Below are positions 26,980 to 35,181 of a stretch of 64,000 nt of DNA, piece by piece. Position numbers and translations under genes: made by a program. The notes beneath the pieces were generated by a model. It saw only the letters and a program-made list of their open reading frames with translations, was not told where the DNA came from and searched no databases. The DNA comes from Solimonas terrae. Lineage in GTDB: Bacteria > Pseudomonadota > Gammaproteobacteria > Nevskiales > Nevskiaceae. The DNA lies in assembly GCF_011067135.1 (NCBI RefSeq), contig NZ_JAAMOW010000001.1, positions 124,001-188,000 on the forward strand, in the 5' to 3' direction. Every line of letters starts with the position of its first letter. Position 1 is the first letter of the stretch.

Positions 26980-27335
26980 CTGACTCCTCCTCTTGCGTCG
27001 GTACCTTGCAGTTGCACCGCGCTGGTTCGAATATTTTCTGGTTCAGCTGCCGCGCCGCCCGAATGCCATCGGCGCCGCGCTTGAAAACGGTGTGATGCCC
27101 GGCTCCGGATCGCGATCGACCTGTGGCGAAGTCGTCGTGTCCTGCATCGCCCACGCGCACCGCGTCGGCGATGCCGTCTGCGCTCCCCGGCGGTTGTCGA
27201 CGCTGCTTCGTCTCCTCGCGTCGGCTCGCTGGCCGGCGTCATGTTATTCACTCTTTGTTGAATCAACATTATTGGAAGCTCATAATTCCTGTCAACAGCA
27301 GCGGCACTCCGTCGCGCTTCACTTAAGATTCGTCC
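26980..27335. other. Divergent regulatory region between TonB receptor and TetR genes
   Basis: 356 bases without a gene. The part nearest TetR (27241-27300) is sharply AT-rich against the background and carries the palindrome described at 27256. The rest (26990-27230) is ordinary GC-rich sequence in which I see no RNA gene or short coding frame I would defend. Confidence 0.6.
27256..27268. promoter_or_regulatory. TetR-type operator palindrome TGTTGA-A-TCAACA
   Basis: A perfect 13-base dyad with 6-base arms in the AT-rich island between the divergent receptor and TetR genes, 68 bases before the TetR start. Arm length and position fit autoregulation and control of both transcripts by the adjacent TetR protein. 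Confidence 0.6.
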
Positions 27336-28103
27336 ATGACCTTCTACAAAGATAAGCCGATGATTCGGCGCGACATTGCGAAGACGGCGCGCCGTCTGCC
27401 GCGCCCGGCCAAGACCAAGTCCGAACGCCGCGAGGAAGCGATGACGCGCATCCTGGATTCCGCCGAGAAGCTGTTTGCGCAGGACGGTCGCAACGGCGTC
27501 ACCGTGCGGGCGCTGGCCAAGGAGGCGGCGGTCGATCCCGGCCTCGTGCATTACTACTTCGAAAACATGGATGGTGTGTTCCGCGCCGTGTTCCGGCGCA
27601 AGTCGGTGATCGTCAACGCCATCCGCAACGAGGCGATGGATGCTTATCTCGCGGAACATGGCGATGCGCCGACCGTGGACGGCGCCTTCGAGGTCTTCCT
27701 GCGGCCGATGTTCGAGACGATCTGGAAGGACCCGACGTACTGGACCAATTACGTGGCGATCGTCAGCCATGCCAATTCGTCGCCGTTCGGCGGAGCCGAA
27801 GCGATGCGCGAGGCTTTCGATTTCACGGTCGGCCGTTTCATCGACCTGCTGAAGCGGGTGGCGCCACATGTGCCGCCGCAGGAGATCTACTGGTTCTATC
27901 ACCTGATGTCGGGCAGCGTGACACTCACGCTTGCGCAGACCGGACGCATCGACGTCCTGTCCGGCGGCCTTTGCAAATCGACGGACATGAAATCGGCGTT
28001 CGACTCCATGAAGCAGGTCTTCAGCGGCGGATTCGAGACGGTGATGGCGCGGCACGCGAAGACCGCGAAGGTCCGCGCGCCGCGCTCGGTGCGGAAGAAG
28101 TGA
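27336..28103 (+). CDS. TetR-family transcriptional regulator
   Basis: 255 residues. The helix-turn-helix is at about 38-85: A-M-T-R-I-L-D-S-A-E-K-L-F, then V-T-V-R-A-L-A-K-E-A and L-V-H-Y-Y-F-E-N, which is the classic TetR DNA-binding segment. The rest is an all-helical ligand domain. The N-terminus carries about 30 extra basic residues; a later in-frame ATG exists at 27360. It is divergent from a TonB receptor and directly upstream of a type B carboxylesterase. It most likely represses both until the substrate or its acid product is present. Ligand unknown. Confidence 0.9.
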   Translation: MTFYKDKPMIRRDIAKTARRLPRPAKTKSERREEAMTRILDSAEKLFAQDGRNGVTVRALAKEAAVDPGLVHYYFENMDGVFRAVFRRKSVIVNAIRNEAMDAYLAEHGDAPTVDGAFEVFLRPMFETIWKDPTYWTNYVAIVSHANSSPFGGAEAMREAFDFTVGRFIDLLKRVAPHVPPQEIYWFYHLMSGSVTLTLAQTGRIDVLSGGLCKSTDMKSAFDSMKQVFSGGFETVMARHAKTAKVRAPRSVRKK

Positions 28104-28278
28104 CGCGGCCATGGTGACCGTAAACCTGTCTGCCATGCCGGACTGCAGCGCCGATGCGGCTGCGCCCGCGATGCATGCAGTGGCGGGCGGGAGCCTGAAA
28201 CCCGGGAACGCGGCGCGCCGATCGTGGCCATGCGACGCGGCGCAGCGTGCCGGCTGGCGCAAGCTTCTCGACCCGTTC

Positions 28279-29844
28279 GTGGCGCGGCGTTCGCGCAGGC
28301 AGCTGCAGGCACTGATGCTTGCCGCATGTCTGCTGCCGTCCGAAGCATGGGCATCCGCGCCGCTCGCGGGTGCGGCAGGCGACGAGGTTGTCAACAAGGT
28401 GGAGCAGGGCACCATTCGCGGTCAGCGGCTCGACGGGGTCGATCGCTACCTCGGGCTGCCGTTCGCAAAGCCGCCGGTCGGAGCGCTGCGCTGGCAGCCG
28501 CCGCAGGCACCCGATCATTGGGACGGCACTCGCGATGCGAGGCACTTCGGGCCGGCCTGCGCCCAGATCGGCAACTTCTACACCAGCAATCAGGCGGATA
28601 CGTTCGACCGTCCCTACGGCCGGGAAGACTGCCTCTATCTCAACGTCTGGGCGCCGCAGAAGCGCGGTCCTGCGAAGCCGGTCATCGTCTTCATTCATGG
28701 CGGCGGTTCGATCAGCGGCGCCGCGTCGCTGCCCCTGTACGACGGTCGACGACTGGCCACCGAGCTGGACGTCGTGTTCGTCAGCATCAATTACCGGCTC
28801 GGGTTCTTCGGCATCGTCGATCTGCCGGCGCTGAAGACCGGCGATCCGCGCACGGATTCCGGAAGCTTTGCCTTGCTCGATCAGATCAGGGCGCTCGAGT
28901 GGGTGCAGCAGAACATCGCCAGCTTTGGCGGCGACGCAAGCAAGGTCGTCGTCATGGGCCACTCCGCGGGCTGCACCAGCATCTGGAACCTGATGAGTTC
29001 GCCGCTGGCAAGCGGCAAGTTCGGGAAGGTGGTCTGTCTGTCCGGCATGCCGCGGCAAAGCAGCGACGAGGAGCGGTCTGCTTCCAGCAAGAAGCTGCTC
29101 GCGCATCTGCTGTTGTCCGACGGGCGCATCGCATCCGAAGACCAGGCCGATGCCTATCTGCGGACGACCAGCCCCGCCGCGTTGCGAACGTATCTCTACG
29201 CGAAGCCCGCTTCGGACATCGTGATCGCGGCCAGGGGCGTTCGGCCGGTGCGCGAACGTGTCGACGGCCATGTCCTGACCGCCGGCAAGGACGGGCCGCT
29301 GGTCAATCCGGTGCCCGCCATCCTCGGCACGACCCGCGATGAAGCGCAGTTGCTGCTGATCAGCCACTTCGGCCCCCGCGACTTCGGCGCGATGTGGAAG
29401 CTGATGCAGTCGCCGAAAGCCCTCACCGAGAGCGACTTCTTCGCAAGCCGCATCGACAGGATCGAATTCAAGCTGACGTCCTGGGTCGTCAATCGCGTCC
29501 TTCACCGGTATCTCGACCGCGCGACCCGGCTGCTGGCCGCCACGTCGGTGCCGGTCTATCGCTACGAATTCGAGTGGGACCACAGTCCCGAGCCCTGGCG
29601 GTCGCTGCTGGGCGCGTACCACGGAATCGATGTCTCGTTCCTGTTCGGCAACTTCAGCACCGACGCGCCCGACTTCGCGAGCTTTGCCTGGCGCGGCCGC
29701 GATCCCGGCGAACTGGAGCGCGTTCACCGCGAGATGGTTGCAGCGCTCCGTGGATTCATCGACGCCGACGACCCGGATCGGTATGAGCCCGATCTGCGCT
29801 GGCAGCGCTGGTCCGGGCCGGACAACGACAAGATTTTCCGCTGA
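28279..29844 (+). CDS. Type B carboxylesterase, exported
   Basis: About 521 residues from GTG 28279. This start gives a clean signal peptide (RRSRRQLQALMLAACLLPSEAWA, written here as its basic start and hydrophobic core followed by A-W-A). The open frame extends to ATG 28111, but that would leave the signal sequence buried 56 residues inside, so the upstream start is less likely. Neither start has a good ribosome site. Family marks: D-R-Y-L-G-L-P-F-A-K-P-P, E-D-C-L-Y-L-N-V-W, oxyanion H-G-G-G-S, nucleophile G-H-S-A-G, and His in Y-H-G-I-D-V-S-F-L-F-G. Periplasmic ester hydrolysis, probably controlled by the TetR gene just upstream. Confidence 0.87.
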   Translation: MARRSRRQLQALMLAACLLPSEAWASAPLAGAAGDEVVNKVEQGTIRGQRLDGVDRYLGLPFAKPPVGALRWQPPQAPDHWDGTRDARHFGPACAQIGNFYTSNQADTFDRPYGREDCLYLNVWAPQKRGPAKPVIVFIHGGGSISGAASLPLYDGRRLATELDVVFVSINYRLGFFGIVDLPALKTGDPRTDSGSFALLDQIRALEWVQQNIASFGGDASKVVVMGHSAGCTSIWNLMSSPLASGKFGKVVCLSGMPRQSSDEERSASSKKLLAHLLLSDGRIASEDQADAYLRTTSPAALRTYLYAKPASDIVIAARGVRPVRERVDGHVLTAGKDGPLVNPVPAILGTTRDEAQLLLISHFGPRDFGAMWKLMQSPKALTESDFFASRIDRIEFKLTSWVVNRVLHRYLDRATRLLAATSVPVYRYEFEWDHSPEPWRSLLGAYHGIDVSFLFGNFSTDAPDFASFAWRGRDPGELERVHREMVAALRGFIDADDPDRYEPDLRWQRWSGPDNDKIFR

Positions 29845-29904
29845 CGGCGCGAACCGGAAGGGCGCGGTGCCTTGCGGCACGCCGCCCGCTTCGCCCGCAG
29901 CTGC

Positions 29905-31551
29905 TCAGGTTCGTGAAGGCTCGCCGGCGGCAGGATCGCGGGCCAGCGAGCTGTAGCGCTCGCGCAGCAGTTTCTTGTCGATCTTGCCGGTCGCGGTCAA
30001 TGGCACATCGGCAAAGACAACGTCGTCCGGCAGCCACCATCTGGCGACGCGCGGTGCCATGAACGCCAGTACCGCATCGCGCGTCAGCGCGGCGTCCGGC
30101 AGGGCTTCGATGACCAGCACCGGGCGTTCGTCCCATTTCGGATGGGGTACGCCGATCACGCCGGCGAACTTCACGCCGGGGCAGCCGGCAGCAACATTCT
30201 CCAGGTCGATGGAACTGATCCACTCGCCGCCGGACTTGATCACGTCCTTCTTGCGATCCGTGATGCGCAGGAATCCGTCCTCGTCGAGCGTGGCGACATC
30301 GCCGGTATCGAACCAGCCGTCGCGATCGGTCGCGTCTTCGTCCCGAAGGTAGTAGCGCTGCACGACCCAGGGACCGCGTACCTGGAGCGCACCTGAGGAG
30401 ACGCCGTCCTGCGGCACTTCGTTTCCGGATTCGTCGACGCAGCGAATCTCGATGCCGAATTGCAGACGTCCCTGACGAGTCCAGATGATGTCCCGCATTT
30501 GCTCGTCGCCGCGGGCCGCCAGAGAAGGCGTCGGTGTGGCGACGACGCCGAGCGGACAAGTCTCGGTCATGCCCCAGATCTGCAGGACCTCGACGCCGTA
30601 TCGCGCGTGAAAGGTTTCCGCCATCACGCGTGGCACCGCCGAGCCGCCGATCGTGAGCCGCTTCAGCGCGCCCGGCGTCGCGCCGTGTTTCTCCAGCCAG
30701 TTCAGGTACGCGGTCCAGATCGTCGGCACGCCCCCGGTGAAGGTGACGCCCTCGCTGACGATGAGCTCGTGCAGGCTGGCGGCATCCATCCTGTCGCCGG
30801 GCAGCACGAACTTCGCGCCGCAGATCAGCGTCGCGAACGGCAGGCCCCAGGCCGTGGCGTGATACAGCGACGAGCACGGCATGATCACGTCGAAGGCGGT
30901 GAAGCCGAACGCGGACGCCAGACTTTCCGCCATCGCGTGCAGGACGATCGCGCGATGGCTGTAGAGCACGCCTTTGGGATGGCCGGTGGTGCCGGAGGTG
31001 TAGCAGAGGATCGCGCCTGCGTTCTCGTCGAATGACGGCCAGGCATGCACGCCGGACTCGGCCGCGATCAGGGCTTCGTAGCAGAGCGCATCCAGGCCGC
31101 CGCCGTCGTGACGCTCGATGTCGGTGAGCATCACGAAGGTCTTGATGCGACGCAGCTGTGGCGCGATGCGCTGCACCAGCGGCAGCAGATTGCGATCGAA
31201 CAGCAGGATCGTGCTGTCGGCGTGCTCGAGCGTGTAGACGATCTGCTCGTCGTGCAAGCGCGGATTGGCGGTATGCAGGACCGCGCCCAGGCCCGGCACC
31301 GCATAGAACAGTTCAAGGTGGCGATGGGTGTTCCAGGCCAGCGAACTGACCGTGTCACCGGCGTTCACGCCGAGCCGCTGCAGTGCCTGTGCGGCCTTGC
31401 GCGCGCGCAGGCCGAGGCCGGCGAAGTCGTAACGCCAAAGCGGCTCGTCGACCAGACGCGAAACGATTTCGCGACGCCCGTGGGCGCGCTCCGCGAAGCT
31501 CAGTATCGACGGGATCGACAACGGGGTGGCTTGCATCTGGCCGGCTTTCAT
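29905..31551 (-). CDS. Fatty-acyl-CoA synthetase (AMP-forming)
   Basis: 548 residues of the ANL superfamily. The P-loop-like A3 motif Y-T-S-G-T-T-G-H-P-K-G is near residue 190, A5 is W-G-M-T-E-T, A8 includes D-R-K-K-D-V-I-K-S-G-G-E-W-I-S, and the catalytic Lys is in T-G-K-I-D-K-K near the C-terminus. The N-terminus M-Q-A-T-P-L resembles medium/long-chain fatty-acid ligases. ATG 31551 was chosen over 31536; neither has a perfect ribosome site. It is the last gene of the trehalose operon and would activate the acid freed by the three esterases for beta-oxidation. Chain length not readable. Confidence 0.9.
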   Translation of the reverse strand: MKAGQMQATPLSIPSILSFAERAHGRREIVSRLVDEPLWRYDFAGLGLRARKAAQALQRLGVNAGDTVSSLAWNTHRHLELFYAVPGLGAVLHTANPRLHDEQIVYTLEHADSTILLFDRNLLPLVQRIAPQLRRIKTFVMLTDIERHDGGGLDALCYEALIAAESGVHAWPSFDENAGAILCYTSGTTGHPKGVLYSHRAIVLHAMAESLASAFGFTAFDVIMPCSSLYHATAWGLPFATLICGAKFVLPGDRMDAASLHELIVSEGVTFTGGVPTIWTAYLNWLEKHGATPGALKRLTIGGSAVPRVMAETFHARYGVEVLQIWGMTETCPLGVVATPTPSLAARGDEQMRDIIWTRQGRLQFGIEIRCVDESGNEVPQDGVSSGALQVRGPWVVQRYYLRDEDATDRDGWFDTGDVATLDEDGFLRITDRKKDVIKSGGEWISSIDLENVAAGCPGVKFAGVIGVPHPKWDERPVLVIEALPDAALTRDAVLAFMAPRVARWWLPDDVVFADVPLTATGKIDKKLLRERYSSLARDPAAGEPSRT

Positions 31552-31607
31552 CAGTCGTGTCTCTCGGTTGGCTGGGGGCGCTGCCGTCGCGGCGTTGCGG
31601 TGCCGGC

Positions 31608-32564
31608 TCAGCGCGCCAGACCGGCGATCGCGCGGGCGATCTCGGCGATGCCATCGGCGGCCGACGCGCAGATGCGCGGCATGAAGAAGAAGCCGTGCGG
31701 CATGCCCTCGTAGTTGACGTACTTCGCGTGCACGCCGGCTTCGGCCAGCTTGCGCGCATAGCGCGCACCGTCGTCGCGCAGCGGATCGATGTCGGCGGTC
31801 AGGATCAGCGCCGGCGGCAGGGCCGACAGGTTTTCCGCGAACATCGGCGACAGCAAGGGATCGGTCAGTTCGGCCGCGCCGCGATACAGATCCATGAGGC
31901 GATGCGCGTTGTCCTTTTCCAGACCGGGCTGGTCGATGTTCCAGGATTCCGACGCCAGCGTGGCATCCAGCGCCGGATAGATCAGGGTCTGGTGCCTGAT
32001 CACGGTGTCGCCGCGCCGCGCACGCAGCACGCACAGTGCCGCAGCGAGGTTGCCGCCGGCGCTTTCACCCATGACGGCGATGCCGGCGGCCGGCATGGCG
32101 CCCAGGGACTCGGCGCCGGCCAGCCAGCCGAGCGCGTCATCGCAATCCTCGAGCCCGCCGGGAAACGGCGTTTCGGGCGCCAGCCGATATTCGACCGACA
32201 CGATCAGGCACCGTGCCTGCTGGCTGACGGCCGCGCAGAGGTAGTCGAGCGTTTCGAGCCCGCCATGGATCCAGCCGCCGCCGTGCAGGAACAGCACGCG
32301 CGGGCAGCGCGGATTCAGATTCGCAGGAACGTATTGCTTGATGGCGATCGGCCCGGCGCGGCCGGGAATCGTCTCGTACGTGGTGCGGACATCCGCTGGC
32401 GCTGCCAGCGTGGTCCATCCCGGCGCGCGCATGGCCTTGCGCACGGCAAGCGGTTGCGAGACCGCCTTTTCCGGCGTGATGCCGAGGCCCAGGCTGCGCA
32501 CCAGCCGGTGTATCCCGTACATCAAGCGCAGGCGCCGGCCCTTGAGCTTCGTGTTCCGTTTCAT
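31608..32564 (-). CDS. HSL-family esterase (trehalose operon, third copy)
   Basis: 318 residues. Oxyanion H-G-G-G-W, nucleophile G-E-S-A-G-G, acid in A-D-I-D-P-L-R-D-D-G, and His in G-M-P-H-G-F form a complete family IV triad. The basic N-terminal segment (KRNTKLKGRRLRL) followed by a short hydrophobic stretch resembles that of the esterase at 36996, so the two are probably paralogues. AGGGGGAA lies about seven bases before ATG 32564. It lies 71 bases after the TonB receptor stop and 56 bases before the acyl-CoA ligase. Probably deacylates the imported glycolipid or a partly deacylated intermediate. Confidence 0.9.
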   Translation of the reverse strand: MKRNTKLKGRRLRLMYGIHRLVRSLGLGITPEKAVSQPLAVRKAMRAPGWTTLAAPADVRTTYETIPGRAGPIAIKQYVPANLNPRCPRVLFLHGGGWIHGGLETLDYLCAAVSQQARCLIVSVEYRLAPETPFPGGLEDCDDALGWLAGAESLGAMPAAGIAVMGESAGGNLAAALCVLRARRGDTVIRHQTLIYPALDATLASESWNIDQPGLEKDNAHRLMDLYRGAAELTDPLLSPMFAENLSALPPALILTADIDPLRDDGARYARKLAEAGVHAKYVNYEGMPHGFFFMPRICASAADGIAEIARAIAGLAR

Positions 32565-32635
32565 GCCGGTTTCCCCCTGCTGGCTGCGGTGCGAGCGGCA
32601 GCTTTCATCGAAATGTTCATCGCGTTCACCACGCC

Positions 32636-35164
32636 TCAGTCGCCGAAGCGACCCATGAGGCGAATGCCGATCGCCCGCGGCGTGATGTAGTAATACTCCT
32701 CGGCGGCGAGCGCCGGCGACGGAACGCCGGACGTGAAGGCGTTGGTGATGCCCCGCTCGTCGGTGAGATTGTTGACGATCAGCGCGATCTCCGGCAGCCA
32801 CTCGATGCGCGCGTTGGCGACGCTGAACTGAAGATCGAGCTGGTGGTAGCCGAAGATCTTGTGGGCACCGAACGTCGGCACGGTCTTGCCGATCGTGGTG
32901 TATGTGGCATAACCGCCCAGAAGCCAGTCGCCCGCCGGCTGCAGGAACGACAAGGTCGACGCGGTCTGCCACTTCGGTGCCAGTGGCCAGTTCGTGCCGC
33001 TCGGGTAGATGTCGCCGGCTGCGGTCGTGAACGGCTTCGTCGTCACGGTGTCGGCGTACGACACGGAGTTGGTCAATCTCAGGCCGGCCCAGGGAAACAG
33101 GTACTGCAGCGACAAGTCGGCGCCCTTGCTGCGTACACCGCCGACGTTGTCGATGTAGACCGAAAGGCCCGACGCGTCCGGCTGCAGGCTTTGCGGGTTC
33201 TTCCAGTCGACGAGAAAGCCGGTCAGATCCAGGCGCAGGGTGTTGTGGAGGAACTGGGTGCGAATGCCCGCTTCATAGTTCCACAGCGTGTCCGACTTGA
33301 AGGTTTCCGGTGCGGCGCTGCGGCCGAACGACGAGGTCAGGCCGGTCTGGATGCCGCCGACGCGAAAACCTTTCGACACCAGGCCGTAGGTGAGAATGTC
33401 GTCGTTGAGGTGCCAGACGATCGATGCCTTCGGGTTGAAGCCCTGCTGTTTCACTTCACCGTCGATCACGTAAGGCGAGCTGCCCTGCTGGGCCAGCACA
33501 TAGACGCCGGACTGCGCGTTCTGACCGCCGGATTGCGTACGGTACAGGCGTCCGCCCAGCGAAAGCTCGACGCTGTCACCGAGGCGGCGGGTCAGTTCGC
33601 CGAAGGCCGCCAACTCGCGAATGCGTACGTCGCCGACGGTCTGCAGGACCACGGGTGAGCCGCTGCCGTTGAACAGCGAGCTGAGCGGGCCGAGGTTCAG
33701 GGCGTCGATGATGGTCGCCAACGGCGTCACGTCGACCGCCAGTGGCACGGACAGGGTGTTCTTGACGTCCTGCTGCCAGCCGAAGATGCCGGTGACCCAC
33801 TTCCAGCGCTTCTGCGGATCGTCGACCGACACCAGGCGGAATTCCTGGCCGACGGTGCTGGAGTCGCCGGCGTAGTACTGCGCGGTCAGCGACAATGCGC
33901 CGTTGCCGGTGATGCGCGAACTGGCGTCGAAGAAGTTGTGGCCACCCTTGTCGATGTACGAGGTATCGGAAACGAACTGTGCCCAGTCGCCGTTCCAGGT
34001 CACCGCCAGATCGGCCATCGAGTACTGCGTGTGGTTCGGACTGGCACGCGGACGATCGTTGGTTTCGAGGCGGCCCTGGTCGTTGTCGGCAATGCCGACA
34101 TCGCGCAAATCCGTCTCCTGCCAGGCGGTCGTCAGCAGGATGTCCCAGGCATCGCCCGGTCGCCAGCCGAGCAGCGCACGTGCGCCCTTCTGGTCGGTGC
34201 GGTTGACGTCCTTCTTGCCGGTGCGCAGGTTGTCGATATAGCCCGGGCTGTCACGATCGAACGCCATCACGCGCAGTGCCAGCGTGTCACCGAACGGCAG
34301 GTTCACCGCCGCACCATAGCTGGGGCCGGCGTCGCCTTCGTGGATCGAGGTGTACTGGCCGAACCATTTCAGTTCGTACTCGCCGAATTTCGGCGGGGTT
34401 GGTACGTAACGCACCGCGCCGTTCAGTGCGGAGGCGCCGAACAGCGTGCCCTGCGGACCCTTGAGGACCTCCACCGAGCCCATGTCGAACGGATTCGGAT
34501 CGAGCGAGACGACCGGCGCCCAGGCCTCGGTGAACGAGACGTTGCCGAACAGGATGCCGGTCGTCGAGCTGGTCCCGATGTCCGACGAAATGCCTCGCAG
34601 CGTCACCCGTTGCGGGCTGTCGCCGGTCGAGGTGACGTTGGCGCCGGGCACGAGCTTGACGATGTCGGCCGTGTCTTGTGCGCCGCGCCGTTCCAGGTCT
34701 TCGCCGGACAGCACCGCGATGCTGGCCGGAATGTCGCGCACGTTCTCGGAACGCTTGGTGGCCGTGACGATGACCTCGGCGATCTGCGGCGACGATGCCG
34801 TCTGCTCGGTGGCCGGCACCGGCGCAGGCTGCTGCGGCACGGCAATGGTGGGGACAACTTGTGCATCGTCCGCGCTCGGGGCGGTCGACTGTACGGCCTC
34901 GGCGGTTTGCGGTCCGGCGGCAGATGGCGCTTCGGCAGGGTTCATCGTGCCGGCATCACCCGCATCGGCATCGGCATCCGGGGCTGCGGTGCTGTCCTGC
35001 GTGGCCGACGGCTGGGGCGCCCCCTGGGCGGCCGCCAATGGCGGCAGGCTCGCACACAGGAAACTGCCCAGGCCCAGCGCCATCAGGCGTGCAAATCCAC
35101 CCGCGCGGCGAGCATCCTCGCCGGCTGGGGTCAATGGCCGGGTGACGGTAGATTTCTTTGACAC
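32636..35164 (-). CDS. TonB-dependent outer-membrane receptor (trehalose operon)
   Basis: 842 residues from GTG 35164, with GGAGA five bases upstream. A long basic n-region precedes the hydrophobic core of the signal peptide (about 24-46). The longest linker of the five receptors follows (about 48-126), containing V-P-T-I-A-V-P at 104-110. The TonB box is A-E-V-I-V-T-A-T-K (129-137). The plug has R-D-I-P-A-S-I-A-V-L and G-P-Q-G-T-L-F-G-A-S-A-L-N-G-A-V-R-Y. The barrel ends R-F-G-D, so two residues follow the usual C-terminal Phe. It starts 17 bases after the trehalase stop, clearly the same operon; the natural ligand is probably an acylated trehalose. Confidence 0.92.
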   Translation of the reverse strand: MSKKSTVTRPLTPAGEDARRAGGFARLMALGLGSFLCASLPPLAAAQGAPQPSATQDSTAAPDADADAGDAGTMNPAEAPSAAGPQTAEAVQSTAPSADDAQVVPTIAVPQQPAPVPATEQTASSPQIAEVIVTATKRSENVRDIPASIAVLSGEDLERRGAQDTADIVKLVPGANVTSTGDSPQRVTLRGISSDIGTSSTTGILFGNVSFTEAWAPVVSLDPNPFDMGSVEVLKGPQGTLFGASALNGAVRYVPTPPKFGEYELKWFGQYTSIHEGDAGPSYGAAVNLPFGDTLALRVMAFDRDSPGYIDNLRTGKKDVNRTDQKGARALLGWRPGDAWDILLTTAWQETDLRDVGIADNDQGRLETNDRPRASPNHTQYSMADLAVTWNGDWAQFVSDTSYIDKGGHNFFDASSRITGNGALSLTAQYYAGDSSTVGQEFRLVSVDDPQKRWKWVTGIFGWQQDVKNTLSVPLAVDVTPLATIIDALNLGPLSSLFNGSGSPVVLQTVGDVRIRELAAFGELTRRLGDSVELSLGGRLYRTQSGGQNAQSGVYVLAQQGSSPYVIDGEVKQQGFNPKASIVWHLNDDILTYGLVSKGFRVGGIQTGLTSSFGRSAAPETFKSDTLWNYEAGIRTQFLHNTLRLDLTGFLVDWKNPQSLQPDASGLSVYIDNVGGVRSKGADLSLQYLFPWAGLRLTNSVSYADTVTTKPFTTAAGDIYPSGTNWPLAPKWQTASTLSFLQPAGDWLLGGYATYTTIGKTVPTFGAHKIFGYHQLDLQFSVANARIEWLPEIALIVNNLTDERGITNAFTSGVPSPALAAEEYYYITPRAIGIRLMGRFGD

Positions 35165-35181
35165 GATTCTCTCCTCATGAA

